A DNA stretch of 64,000 bases from Hypomesus transpacificus (lineage: Eukaryota; Chordata; Actinopteri; Osmeriformes; Osmeridae), in NCBI RefSeq assembly GCF_021917145.1, contig NC_061083.1, positions 575,951 through 639,950 on the forward strand. Reading direction: 5' to 3'. Positions 1 through 30,184 of this stretch are shown piece by piece; within the stretch, counting starts at the first letter, position 1; each line of letters starts with the position of its first letter. The notes beneath the pieces were generated by a model. That model was not told the DNA's origin, did no database searches, and worked only from the letters and a program-made list of their open reading frames with translations. The position numbers were made by a program, and so were the translations under genes.

Positions 1-239
1 TACAACTTTGAGGAGACAGCCACTCCAGAGTGCAGCGGGGCTTCACACTGCTCTGTAATCACCCACTAGGCGAATTACTACAATTAATTTCCCAGGTAGT
101 TTAGGATAATATGTTTGTGAATGATCTATTAATTTATAAAGAAATACTTACTTGAACGTATTCAACTGCATTCGTTACTGCATGCCCCCTTTTGTGTCCA
201 AGTTTCTTGGCTTCCCACGCTCGCTTGTCAATCCCTACC

Positions 240-363
240 ATTCACTATGAGCATCGAGGATTTCTATTGGCTAGTTTAGACTCGCTTAGGCCAATCAGCA
301 GCGATTTCATTCGTAGGCAATATCATTCTACTGGCGCTAAAGAACTGAAGCATCGTTGTCAAG
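240..363 (+). promoter_or_regulatory. Candidate MRPL41 promoter and non-coding first exon
   Basis: An inverted CCAAT box (ATTGG, 266-270) and a direct one (CCAATCAG, 291-298) lie 25 bp apart, the arrangement often bound by NF-Y in housekeeping promoters. A good splice donor (CAAG|GTTAGT) follows, with the exon ending at 363. A matching acceptor (CAAAACAG|G) ends at 1134, 21 bases before the MRPL41 start codon. I infer a non-coding first exon ending at 363 and a 5'UTR intron of about 770 bp. No TATA box is obvious. Confidence 0.45.
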
Positions 364-1134
364 GTTAGTGATCCCTTTAATAATAGTGAAAATTGTCATA
401 TTAAACGTATTAGTCATCTATTTAGGAATTATTACCAAACGATTTTCAGTAATATAATATTCAGTGGCCATGCTGGTGAAACTGTCAAGCATGATGTGTT
501 TTCAAGGTAAAATGTATTGGACAAGGTAGCTCTAACAAGTAGTCTAACTAGAGCTACCAAATGTGTGCCAAGTTACTGAACGTTTAACGCCGGTAGGCTA
601 GTAAATTCAAATTGTACCAAAGCCAAGGGTCAGAGTGTAATACATCAGAAGTTGGCAACTTTAGCTTATCTACCTAGCTAGCCTGGAATACTAGCTAATG
701 CTAGCTAGCTCTACTTTAGCAAGCTACCTCTATACATTCGCAAAAAATCTTGTTCAAAAGCACACTCAACAATCAACAGTCACTCTACAGTACTAGGCTA
801 CCCCTCACGTTGCCTTTCCAGACAAGCCAGCATTCCAGAATTTGACCACAGTAGCTAGGCTAGGTTTACTGGCAATTAAGGTGGTTGACGTTCCCATCCC
901 ACACTTTTATTTTAAGCAGATAGCTAAATTGCATAGAAGATCATAGGATCACAATACAGTATCATACTGTATTGATCCTCGCTAACACCCAACAGTGTTT
1001 GGCAAGGAGACGTAGAATTGGATCATGATGGGAAGGAAGGAATAATAGTTATTATAATAGCACTGTGCAGTCATTGCCTCAACAGTGTTTGATACATTTG
1101 TCTGACTTTTTATTTTGAATTACTGCCAAAACAG
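364..1134 (+). other. Probable 5'UTR intron of MRPL41
   Basis: AT-rich sequence with many short 'ctagcta' motifs and no convincing coding potential. It is bounded by the donor at 364-365 and the acceptor AG at 1133-1134. A small inverted repeat (acaatacagtat / atactgtattg) lies near 951-974. Confidence 0.4.
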
Positions 1135-1155
1135 GTGGAGTAACACTTGAATGCA

Positions 1156-1563
1156 ATGGGTGTGCTCTCAGCGATTACTCGGGGCATTGTGAGAGGAGCA
1201 GATCGTATGGCTGAGTTTACCAGCAAGCGTGGCTCAAGGACTCATTACAAAGGCAGAGGAGCACAGCCAACAGGACGGCTAACGTCCAGTCGAAAATTCA
1301 TCCAAGTGCGGGAAATGATTCCACAGTTTGTGGTGCCTAATTTGGAGGGTTTCAAGCTCAAACCCTACGTATCATATCGCACCCCTGCTGGAACAGAACC
1401 CCCGGTCACTCCTGAGAGCCTGTTTACTGAAGCCGTTGCCCCAAAGATCAAGAAGGACTTTGAGGAGGGGACTTTCAATAAGGAACAACTGCAGAAATAC
1501 GGATTTGAACCCAAACAGGAAGGAAAGCTTTTTAAGCTCTATCCAAAGAACTTTTTGCGATAA
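1156..1563 (+). CDS. mrpl41: Mitochondrial ribosomal protein L41 (mL41)
   Basis: Protein of the mitochondrial large ribosomal subunit, made in the cytosol and imported to the matrix. The open frame can be extended to 1147 only through a TTG codon. The first in-frame ATG is 1156, and it starts [18 protein letters not shown], which fits the MGVL...RGADRM start of vertebrate L41, so I use it. The protein has 135 residues, close to the 137 of human. Family landmarks are the basic N-terminal third (a presequence-like region followed by TSKRG), a central [17 protein letters not shown], and the C-terminus EKYGFEP-like ([23 protein letters not shown] over residues 113-135). The coding region is a single exon, probably preceded by a 5'UTR intron. 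The start context (G at -3, G at +4) is good. An out-of-frame ATG at 1151 in a poor context opens a 13-codon frame that overlaps the start. Confidence 0.96.
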   Translation: MGVLSAITRGIVRGADRMAEFTSKRGSRTHYKGRGAQPTGRLTSSRKFIQVREMIPQFVVPNLEGFKLKPYVSYRTPAGTEPPVTPESLFTEAVAPKIKKDFEEGTFNKEQLQKYGFEPKQEGKLFKLYPKNFLR

Positions 1564-1679
1564 GCAAACCCCACTGAGTGGCCAATATTGAGCACCATTA
1601 TTTGTTTTTGTGTAATTGAAGATATTGGAAATTGTTATAGCCAATATTGTGAAGCTGAACGTGTTGTTGAATTTCATTG

Positions 1680-1685
1680 AATAAA
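1680..1685 (+). terminator. Poly(A) signal AATAAA of MRPL41
   Basis: AATAAA lies 117 bp after the stop codon, followed by an A-rich stretch. Cleavage is expected at about 1700-1710. Confidence 0.7.
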
Positions 1686-1710
1686 ACATAAAAACTGCAT
1701 ATCACGTAGA

Positions 1711-2205
1711 CTTATTCATCCATTTCAATGTTGTGCTCTATGTTCTCTTAATTCTTGTGCTGCCTTCGGGTCACATGACCCAACCATCGTTGTGTTTACC
1801 CAATACAAAAACAAATTAAAATAAATGTATTTTAACCTTTGCAATGTGGGGGGTCTGAGACAGCCCGATGAATAAAAGCCCCACAAAGATGTGCCAAATG
1901 CCTGTCACATTGAGGCAGCACAGTGACACAGAGGTACCATGATGTTTACAGTGAAGGACATCCTGCCACTGTATAAGACATTTTAAATTTGACTCAAGCT
2001 TTCATAGCAGATATGTTAGAATTGGTATTGGTGCTGGTAGGTTGGTGTGTTTCAACATTCAAGTGAGGTTAATCAATCAATCACCCCGATGACCCATACA
2101 GAAATTATATCATCTATTGCTCCCTTTTCATTATGTACGCATTCTGTGCGTGAGTCCTATGTTAAAACGGTTTCAGTACAAGTCTTAAAGACCTCTGTGC
2201 ATCTC
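1711..2205. other. Convergent intergenic / 3'UTR space between MRPL41 and DPH7
   Basis: This contains the MRPL41 3' end and the presumed 3'UTR of DPH7 (minus strand). I see no clean AATAAA for DPH7 close to its stop codon. A second plus-strand AATAAA occurs at 1870-1875. There is no gene or recognisable repeat. Confidence 0.5.
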
Positions 2206-5199
2206 CTATTTCAGCGCACTGGCCTGGCTCTCGTCCTCTGCACCTGTCCCTCCCTGCCCCTCAGTGGTGCTGTCCTCTTCAGGAGTCCAGTCCCAGCGCC
2301 ACACATGCAGCATATGGTCATAGAAGGAGCAGCTGGCCAGTAGGCAGGACATAGAGGGGCTGTCAGCAGCCGGGCGGGGAGGCACACCTGCCCCAGAGCA
2401 GGAGGGCGAGGAGGCGACACATTCAGGGATGTATCGTCCTGCATCGTCCTCAAGCGAGGTGTCAAAGCTGGCGGTGGGAGACTCATACTGGATCCTCAGG
2501 TGTCCTCCGCCCTCTGCCAGGAACTCCTTGGGCTCCGCGGCTTCATGTGGGGAGCCAGGAAGAGGCCCGTCCAGAGACATGCGGGACCAGTCAGCACCAT
2601 AGGCCAACGAATTGTGGAGGATGTATGAGGCGAGGATTGGACAAGATTCTCCGCTGCCCTCTAGAGGAACACATGAGAAAAACTTGAATTTTTGCATCTA
2701 TAACTTTTATTAACTAACTTGAATTACACAGAAATTCCTTAGGTTATTATTATTTGTGACCTCATTAGAAAGCACATAATGTCCTCAGTTGGAATAAAGA
2801 GATAGATACAAAGGGCAGTACGACTGCTAAGTCATAGCCCAACACATTTTTTTTGCTGGGTTTCAGGCTGAAACACCTGAAATTGGCGAACAGGCTGCAG
2901 GCAAATGTTGATTGGACAGTTTCATTCATTTCCGTGATTTAGAAATATTTTGTTGTCAGTGAATGTTCCTGAGACTAACCAAGGGCTTGCTGGCAGTGCA
3001 GGATGTGGAAGTCATTATGCATGCAGGCAGCCAGCAGAAGGTGCTCCTGGGTTGGATGCCACTTCAGTCTCCAGACTCCACCACCAAGAGAGCTCTCACT
3101 GAGGGGCTGACGCATGCTCCTGCCGTCCCACAGCAACACCTGCTCATCATAGCTTTAGCAGGGAAGTTTGGACATTGACACAATTATGTTTGTTGATAAG
3201 ATTGGTCACCACCTCTATTAAGTCGTGTTGTTTTTTTACAAATCAACTCAAATTGCAACGTTGCAGTCATTTACCTGCCTGTGGCAAGAATGTGCTCCCT
3301 GTGTGGGTTACTGTGGATACTGCATACACCCATGGAGTGCCTAGTAAGAGGGGGAAAAAAAAGTTCTGCTTACATTTGGCCCCTTGTGAAGTTTTGGTGC
3401 ACCCACTTACTTTAACAAGATGGGTATGAGGAATGGACATTGCACCACTAACAGCATCTCTCACCTCTTGCTGGTGAAAGTGGGGGAAGAGGGACCCATC
3501 CTAAGATCCCAGCCCTTAAGTTTGCAGTCATCCCCACCTAGTGCATTCCATTAAGATGACGACACGGACAAGCATGCAGACAACAAACACCAGGTCAACC
3601 ATTTGCAATGGAAGATAAAGAACAGGATGTATATGCCACGTCACAGAACCAAAACATGACCCACAAATCAATATGATGTAAATGCATAATCCTGACATTG
3701 TCTGGGCCAAAGTCAACATGCACACATCGCAGACAGACATTGAGGCAGTTAAACAGGGTTTACAGGGCTGACTTGGGTAGACTGTACACTTCAGAGGGTG
3801 TGTGTGCATCCAATGTTGGCGTGTTACCAGAGTAGATGAGTTGAGTGTCCCAGTAAGAGAAGGCAGAGATCCAGGCCTCAAACTGATGAGCCTTCCACTG
3901 TGAGATGATCGACACACTGGCAGACTCCCCCAGAGACAGAACACTGAGACAGCCAGCAGAGTCACTGGCCACCACACGGACATCACTACAGAAGACATCG
4001 GAAAAACTGTTAGGAGGACTACTACTATGACCTGGATAACTTGTTTAACTACATGCTCTTATGGTTCTTCCCTTTGGCACTTGTTTTGTTTGGGTTTTTA
4101 ATAATGTATGCTTCATGTTTGGCTACCTGCAATGTTTGTGGATATCTTGGCGATATGATCAGTGACCTATGCACTTTTGTAAAGCTCTCTCTTGGAAGTT
4201 GCTTTGGATAAAACCATCTGCTAAATGAATGAATGTAAATAACAAAACACTCTGTAGGACTAAACTTCTCATTATACATTGACAGAATGGAAACCATACC
4301 CATAGTATTTCACAAGCACTCTGTTTTAGTCACCTGTCACCTCTCCCAGTGGACCAGTCCAATGACAGAGCCAACCTGTCCTCTCCTACTTCTGCACTTG
4401 CCACAGGTTTCAGATCACAGTAGCCTTCCTACTGGAGACACAGATCCATAAGAGCAGGGGCCGAGCTATACTGAAATCTACACCATGCGCATTATACGGT
4501 ATTATAGTATCACTATCTAGAGTTGAGGATCTATAGTTTGTGTGCTATATTGATTAACATCGGAATTAAAGGCAATGTGGGTACCTCACCTTACTGGCTG
4601 TGAGTGTGTGCAGTTGTAGCTCCCCATTGGCTGTAGCCATTCCGAGTAACGGCTGTTCTGAGACTGGCACATGACACCTGTGAGCAAATTCATCAACACA
4701 AGGTTAGCTGAAGACAAATCTTCCAGCTATAGAGCAACTTAAATGTGTAGCCATGGACATAATGGTTTTTTACCATTTTAAATCCAGAATAGCTGGCGTG
4801 TCAATGCGCTGCAGTTCAGTGAGGGGTGGGCACATAGGTCCTTCTTGTCTAAACTGAAATAGGTAGAGTCTGCCGATCCGATTGGGTGCTGCAGTCCCTT
4901 CCACAGCCTTTGGGATAAGATTAGTAGTTAGGAAGTGGTAGTACTAGTAGTGGATGGATATCCACCCCAGCATCATTCCTTTGTACCAGGTCACAAACGT
5001 ACCGGTAAGTGTATAAGTCAGATGTACATCATATTTTAATTCACTGCTGTGCACTCACCCCATCTTGGCTTTTCTGCAGTTGGTATGTTCCACATGTCAG
5101 AATATTGTGCCATTGTGGGATTGGACACCACTCCACTGTGTCTGCACTCAGTTCTGTGTCAAACACCTGTAGACTGCGAGTCCTTGACTTCCAAGCCAT
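2206..5199 (-). CDS. dph7: Diphthine methyltransferase/methylesterase DPH7 (WDR85)
   Basis: WD40-repeat enzyme of diphthamide synthesis on elongation factor eEF2. It removes the methyl ester from methylated diphthine so that DPH6 can amidate it; it acts in the cytosol. Nine coding exons, 5' to 3': 5199-5059, 4907-4774, 4677-4590, 4428-4334, 3985-3828, 3537-3465, 3340-3275, 3152-2980, 2660-2206. All have GT-AG sites and join to 1383 nt (460 residues). Landmarks are [15 protein letters not shown] near the N-terminus, the [10 protein letters not shown] strand, [94 protein letters not shown] and [15 protein letters not shown] near the end; these are the blades of the DPH7 propeller. The start ATG (5199) has G at -3. 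The C-terminal insert before SFYDH is acidic and low in conservation, as in other vertebrates. Confidence 0.95.
4030..4245 (+). mobile_element. 5'-truncated LINE 3' tail in DPH7 intron 4
   Basis: About 215 bp related to the 3'UTR of the LINE at 30185-31990. It shares 'ctacatgctcttatggttct', 'tgatcagtgacctatgcact' and the end 'ggataaaaccatctgctaaa', with a terminal aatgtaaat. It lies antisense to DPH7 between coding exons 4 and 5. 5' truncation is usual for LINE copies. Confidence 0.75.
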
Positions 5200-5993
5200 C
5201 TCCAAATATTCTGCATACTGTGCCGCAGCAATATAATTTCTGAAAATATGTCCCCCCAAAAAATTACCACCCTGTTGGATGACATTTTACTGTATGACCA
5301 GCAGCTAAGACACACGTACCATATATAGTGGTAGAACTGATCGGTCCAAATGTGTATCATTCATTGCAATGTTGTAGTTTGTTAATTCGGTAAAGTTGTG
5401 CTGGTATGCTGTGTACCTTGCTAACGTTAGCTTGCTAACTTTCCTCGCTGTTGCAGGAAAATGATCTAAATACCATAGGCCATTGCCCGTCAAATATATA
5501 TATATATATATATATATATTGTTATCTGCATCTGACTGCGTCAATAATATGCACAATGGTATATAAATGTAATAAGCATAACTAACTACTGTACTGAAAA
5601 AGAAGAAACAAACATACACGTGAAGCAGCCACTGCACAGCACACACTGGACAACTTCCTCAACCCCAATACGTCACTAAAGAGTAGGCATTTAAAATCCA
5701 AACCTTTTACAATGTTGCTAAATCAATCCGCAAGCGTGATGTTTTTAAGTTAATTGATTTGTATAAATATACCTAAAACAATACATACGTTTAACGTAAT
5801 ACATCCTTTCTAACACTGTTCAGTGGTGTGTTTGTGGATACCTGATAACAGGATGTGCGTCAAAGCTAGAATCCACCTCCTCCGCTGTCTGTCGTCAACA
5901 CACGTGTGTGGCCAACAATTCTCTCCTCTGGATTCTGGATTACGTTACTGTATATGTCAAATTTTCTTTTGGAGCGATCACACAATTTTAAAC
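5200..5993. promoter_or_regulatory. Divergent promoter region DPH7 / DIMT1
   Basis: The 794-bp space between the two head-to-head start codons should hold both promoters and 5'UTRs. It contains an (AT)n tract (5494-5519) and a CRE-like TACGTCAC (5669-5676). No CCAAT pair or TATA box stands out near either start. Whether it works as one bidirectional promoter cannot be told from sequence. Confidence 0.45.
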
Positions 5994-9048
<3,055 letters not shown>

Positions 9049-10789
9049 CCGGCTGAAGACGCAAGACCATACAAAGCCATCCTGAGTCAAATGGAACAAT
9101 CATTCTTTTTCTTATTGGACAGATGAGTTTGAGATAGAATGACCCACCTGCCTTAGAACCCTACGTGGTACCTTATGTAAAAGAAGCTGTCAATGAATTA
9201 AGAGGCGTGATCTAGGCGTAGATTAAATGTACATATGTAATAGATAAGAGGCAATGTGTACAGCTGTGCTATGAAGTGATACAGGTATATGGTCAGTGTG
9301 ATGACAGTTACAGATTGAATATCCCTTCCTGCTGTCTGGGTCGGAGAACCTGAGTCTAAATAGCTTTTGGGGACTGTGACTCGGGAAGTGAAGTGTCAAA
9401 TGGCATTTTTACATGCAGTGAACTGTGATGCATGTAATTGCTTAACCTGTATCAGAGACACATGTTTATTAAAAGACCCTGGGTTGATAATCCATTTCTA
9501 TAAAATGTAACATTCATTAAGTCAACCTTTAACTGGTGCAGATGGCAAAAGAAGACAAACATTAAGCCAGGGTCTTATCTCTCTTGTACTTTCTAACCTA
9601 TCTACTGCTGTCTCTGTCCTTGCGCTGGTGACATCATTCTGTTTTATTGACTGCCCTCCAGTGCAAGTCCCTGGTCCTGCGTCTAGGTGGTGCTGGTGAC
9701 TGGGTTCACATGAGCCCACTAGTGGCTTTGTCTGCTGTTCTCGCAGGGCTGCTTCTCCACACTGCCTTTCTGACCACCATGGCTGTCTCTGGGCCCTACA
9801 GACACAGGAAATCTAACAGCTCAGTGCTTGTTGGCCACAGTATGAATGTAACAATGTCAACCGCAAAAGCGGACTCATCAAACGGGTGATTGTTTTTTAT
9901 TACTTCAGCCAGCATAACATCTGGTGCAAACACTGAGCAACAAACCCAGCAGTTATCAGTGGTATTAACTATACATGTTAAATTGTTTCAATTTTTTAAA
10001 ATGAAAGTTAAATGGGGCAGACAAAACAACGTATTTTACAATAAGTTAACAGGTAAAAATGGGAAACGAGTGAACTGAGTGGCCACAAAACATGATATGG
10101 CACAAAACTCAACCAGACTACAGGTACGGTAGAACAGCCATGTTGGAGGGTATGAAAGAGGAAACAAAACACACTGATTACACTCCCCAACTGCTAAACT
10201 CAAGATGGAGAGGAAATAAAGAAGGGGAAGAGTGTTTACAGCTACGTATCATACACAGCCCACTGAGGGAGGGGACACACACCAAATCAAGCGTGGCGTT
10301 GGAGAAAGGTGGCATATGGATTTACGTTATCACAGTGAACACATGCATATGTGTCCGTAGAGCCATAGTCCACGCACCTGTGTAACATTGACCTACATCG
10401 GTCAGCGAGCAAGCCTGTGAACACTCCTTCAATAGAGGAAGTACAAAGAAGTACAAAAGTAAATAAATAAAATAGAACAGGGCCAAAAAACTAAAGGCTT
10501 TAAAAAATGTTTCAAGCAACCATCTAAAGAAATGGGGGGAGGGGGGGGTTCAGATAAAAATAAAAGCTTCCTCCTCTTGTGTCTGATGCCATTTTTGAAA
10601 ACAACCTTGGTTTGCGAGAACTGGGAAATAAAGTGAAAACGTTATTGAGTTTGATTGTAAAAAGTCCTTTTAGCTTTGCAGCCAGCGGTAACATCTCAGA
10701 GAGCCACCTGGAGCCTCTAGTGGTCATGTTCCGGTACGTGCCGCTCTCTGCTGGCTTGCTAAAAACAAACACAGACCCTGCCACTCGTC
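9049..10789. other. 3'UTR space between DIMT1 (+) and KIF2A (-)
   Basis: DIMT1 probably ends soon after ATTAAA (9468-9473). For KIF2A, minus-strand AATAAA hexamers are at 9896-9901, 9643-9648 and 9465-9470, so its 3'UTR is about 0.9-1.3 kb and may overlap the DIMT1 transcript. A C-rich run on the KIF2A strand corresponds to 10534-10549. No additional gene is supported. Confidence 0.5.
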
Positions 10790-26491
<15,702 letters not shown>

Positions 26492-28278
26492 TCTTCATTA
26501 GTTAACCTAAATGTCTTAAATGTTTAACAATATGTTTATTTTCGAAATATATATAAATCTAGTATGCAGAACTGAAATTTGATCGGAGGATGCAGGGAGG
26601 GACAGAAACAGGATTGAAAAGAATGGATCAAGTCGTGCACGCAGTGAACAAATCTTTGTAGTGAACCCTATGCTATGAATCATTTTCCCCAAACGATTCA
26701 TGAGTAACGTAATTTGTATTGCATGGTAAAGTGAGTCATCTTAGAAGATCTGATTCAAATGATTTGAAATATGGACTGCGTCTGAACAGAGGTTGCCAAG
26801 TTTGATATATCCCCCTATAGAGGTATTTTAAACAAGAATCTAGAGCTTTTATATTTGACCTTTATCTATTTAGGCAAAAACAATAAGGTTGAAGTCTAAT
26901 GTGCCTAATGTTTTGCACAATTGATTTTTCTATCTGTTTTATTGATACTTTCACTGATGTTTAGCGACATGTATTTTTCATAATTTACTGTCACCCTTGA
27001 AATCATGAAACAATTGTAAAACGTCATGTTTAGTGAGTTCAAAATCTGTAGGAACTTTGCATTTAGGCCCACATGTGTTAAAGTCAAGTTAGACACATTT
27101 TGCGAAACTAGCAATTTTAGAAAGGATTCAAACCAAAACATCCCACCCCTCCCTTCAAAGCCACTCATCGAAAACACGTGAATGTGCTGCCTGATTACTG
27201 TGGAGAGGTAGGTTGCCTTCCCTTCCGTTAAGTGTGAGTATTTTGTTATGTGTAGCACCCCCTGTAGGTCAGTATTTTACTCTTCATTCTGCTGAGCACA
27301 TTTATGTCTTCTTCCTTTCTCCATGTAGGAGAAAAACAGGGTTTTATAAACAGTGGAGTTATAATGTTTTTAGTATCTGGCAAATTGACTCTTCTCATAA
27401 CAAATCTTGTGTTTTTGATTACTCCCACATTCAATAGTAAAAAAAACTTTGCTGTGACGTGTTGACACTGAGACTAAAGATTCTGAATTATAATCAAAGC
27501 CCACTGATGTTTATTTTTAGGATGCATTTATGGGTTTTTCACGATCACTGAGCAGTGTACTTCAGTTCTTGGAAAGCTTTGGGTCCCAACAAGTACGAAC
27601 TTGTGTGTCAATAAGAGGATGGCCAGTCAGGCTGTGTGGGTTTATTTAGGAGGATTGCACAAACACTTATCTGACTCACTTAGCAGCTGGTCTCAAGGCA
27701 ACACACATCCATCTTACACTGTCTTTAAAACAGAGGGGACGTACAACTAAGATCCACAATATGCGATGAAACCTGCACAGTTCAGCATAAAACTTTAAGA
27801 TGACTTCTCGACAAATAATTATGAAGAAATGGTCATCTAAAATGGCAGGTTTTCCGGAATTGTTATTTCAGCATCTTCATCATTCCTCTCTTTCAAATCC
27901 TCTTGCTCCTCTTCATCTTTATGAAGCTTGTATTTTCATTCATGGCCTGACAGTAATGTACATGTTGTACTCAGAAAGATGTAACCTAACCTCTAGATTT
28001 GCAAACAGAGGTCATGTTTCTGGCGTACTGATGACGTATGCTAATAATAGAGGAGGGACAGAGTAGGAATCCATTGTTGCACTACAAAGCAGACGTTTGT
28101 GACTCACCCCCTCCCCATGCCCACACAGATGATACATGTTGTTTAGTGAATAATGAAGACAATGTACTACCATGTTTATAAGTTCCGGATATTTAAAACC
28201 GATTTTTATTTCAAAGCTAGTCTGCAGAGAGCATCAATTTGGGAAATGCATTGACATCATTGCTGAAACTTTATTTAA
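26492..28278. other. KIF2A upstream region, no gene seen
   Basis: This should hold the KIF2A promoter, but no TATA box, CCAAT box or CpG-rich island is clear. A block at about 27085-27170 is related to one at about 45080-45165 (shared 'agcaattttag', 'ggattcaaacc', 'ttcaaagc'), so an unnamed dispersed repeat is present. Confidence 0.4.
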
Positions 28279-28282
28279 TGTA

Positions 28283-28337
28283 CAGTACCAGTCAAAAGTT
28301 TGGACACATTTTCCCATTCAACTTTTGACTGGTACTG
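28283..28337. mobile_element. 55-bp Tc1/mariner foldback
   Basis: CAGTACCAGTCAAAAGTT at 28283 is mirrored by AACTTTTGACTGGTACTG ending at 28337. It is flanked by TA on each side and leaves only 19 bp between the arms. 'CCAGTCAAAAGTTTGGACAC' is a common Tc1-like terminus in fish. The pairing extends 4-5 bp beyond each element end. Confidence 0.8.
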
Positions 28338-28343
28338 TACATA

Positions 28344-29602
28344 CGTCATAGATCTACATTAATTCTGAAAGCATGGAAGCTTGCAATGACATTGTAAAGT
28401 GTTTACAGAAACAATTGTATTTTGAGTGAGAAAATCGTGATGTGATTATGTTAGTGCTTAGCCATACCAAACAATCAAAGTAGTAATTACTCCAAAATGT
28501 TAAATCTCTGACGATGATCAGGATGTTATTCATTCAAAGACCTTTAAACAGATGTATGAGACAGCTTCTTTGTGAACAGACCCATTTTAGCCTGAAGCAA
28601 ATTTTAATATTTCCGCAGATGCTCTTTAAAGGGGATGCTGTCATGAGAGAGACATCTATAAATATGGATGCAGTTTCATAGCAGTTTCATGTATAAGCAA
28701 GCATCAATTCTCAGCTGGTGTACATGCTATCCCCTTGAATCTAATACTAAGTTAAGGGAAGTTGACCATAAATGGCCCTTCTTAAGATAAGTATACACGT
28801 GCCAAACACATCTGTTTGTTTAGCTTTCAGGTTACAGGAAAATGTGTTATACATGCAGTACACGGGTTACCATATGCTATTATACTATAAACAGTGTTCT
28901 TGGATTACAGCCTCTCATCACTCAGCACAATAATGTAGGGCTAGTAAGAAATAGTCCAAAGTTAGAGAAACAATGTGTGACACACCTCTGGAAGATAAAT
29001 GCCAAAGACATAGATGTTACTGCCTTCTTCTTGAGCGGGTTAGTGATTCTTTGTTTAGAAGTCTCCACCCCCGCTTCAAGCTGCAAATATAAACAAGTAC
29101 TTTAGCTTGAGCTCTGTGTTATAGTGACGATCTTGCCAGAGGCCATTAGTTCATCCCTTATGACAAACACAACACTCAGTTTTTCGTCACAGTGTTTGAT
29201 GTGTATGCAAACTTTTTAACCACCAGGGGGCAATATTTGTTTGTCATTCAGCCCACAGATGTGTACTCTGTTGAGGGCTGACCCACAGTAAGTAATAGAA
29301 TGAGATGTTTCAGCTTTCATGGATGTTTCAGCTGATGTCATAGACCAGTGTCTGTTTACATTTTGATGATGTATGTGAAGAAAGACATGTAAACACTGAA
29401 GGGGCAGCAGCTGCAGCCAAGCAGGTGTTTCTCTGTCAACAAACCTCTTCCAACCAAGTTGCTTTGAAAGTAACAATAATTCCATAACAATTATCATGAG
29501 TAATTACTTGGTTTTTGATGGCATTGACTAGGTCATATTTTGACTAAATGTCTTACATTACTGTTTAAATGAATTCAGGCTTTGCCAAATGTCCAAATGT
29601 AC
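28344..29602. other. Intergenic, no gene seen
   Basis: AT-rich unique-looking sequence. The only motif I note is CCACCAGGGGGC (29220-29231), which matches the core of the vertebrate CTCF site. Confidence 0.4.
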
Positions 29603-29609
29603 TAGGCCT

Positions 29610-29804
29610 ATGGGAGTCAGATGGATGAGCGGTGAGGGAGTCGGGCTAGTAATCAGAAGGTTGCCGGATCGATTCCCCGCAGTGCAAAATGACGTTGTGT
29701 CCTTGGGCAAGGCACTTCACCCTACTTGCCTCGGGGGGAATGTCCTTGTACTTACTGTAAGTCGCTCTGGATAAGAGCGTCTGCTAAATGAATAAATGTA
29801 AATG
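29610..29804 (+). mobile_element. tRNA-derived SINE, copy 1
   Basis: Begins ATGGGAGTCAGATGGATGAG, has a Pol III B-box-like GGATCGATTCC (29666-29676), a middle 'ccttgggcaaggcacttcac' block, and the tail 'agcgtctgctaaatg' shared with the LINE of this window. It is flanked by TAGGCCT on both sides (29603-29609, 29805-29811), a target-site duplication. Confidence 0.85.
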
Positions 29805-29811
29805 TAGGCCT

Positions 29812-30180
29812 GGTTGCTGAGGGACAACGGTTGTTATGTGGCAAGGAATGGCCTGATGGTTGAGAACAAGAAAGCAATGTTTGTGTGTCATATCAGATCA
29901 AGGCCACTCAAACCAGGTTTTACCCTGACCTGCATGATGCATTCTAACTGCACCCTCTGTTGTGAACACATACCCTTCACCTATAAGACAGCAAGTTACT
30001 GAACTGTACTTCAGAGCAGTATAATTATAAAAATAAACAACAAATTAGCAGTAGAATTATATTTACCATCAGAAAAATCCGGGGTTCTTTATGTTGTTCG
30101 CTGCACAGACATTCTTAATTTCATAGTTGGTAAATTTCATAGTGGGTACATTTCAGATCTCTGAAAACTATAAACATTTT
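29812..30180. other. Intergenic, nothing recognised
   Basis: AT-rich, with no convincing coding or repeat signal. Confidence 0.4.
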
Positions 30181-30184
30181 GACC

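Noticed and set aside
1147..1155. MRPL41 start at 1147
   Set aside because: Position 1147 is TTG; the first ATG in frame is 1156 and gives the expected MGVL start.
29610..29804. A tRNA gene
   Set aside because: Only a tRNA-derived head with a B-box remains; the LINE-like tail, target duplication and three copies in the window show that it is a SINE.
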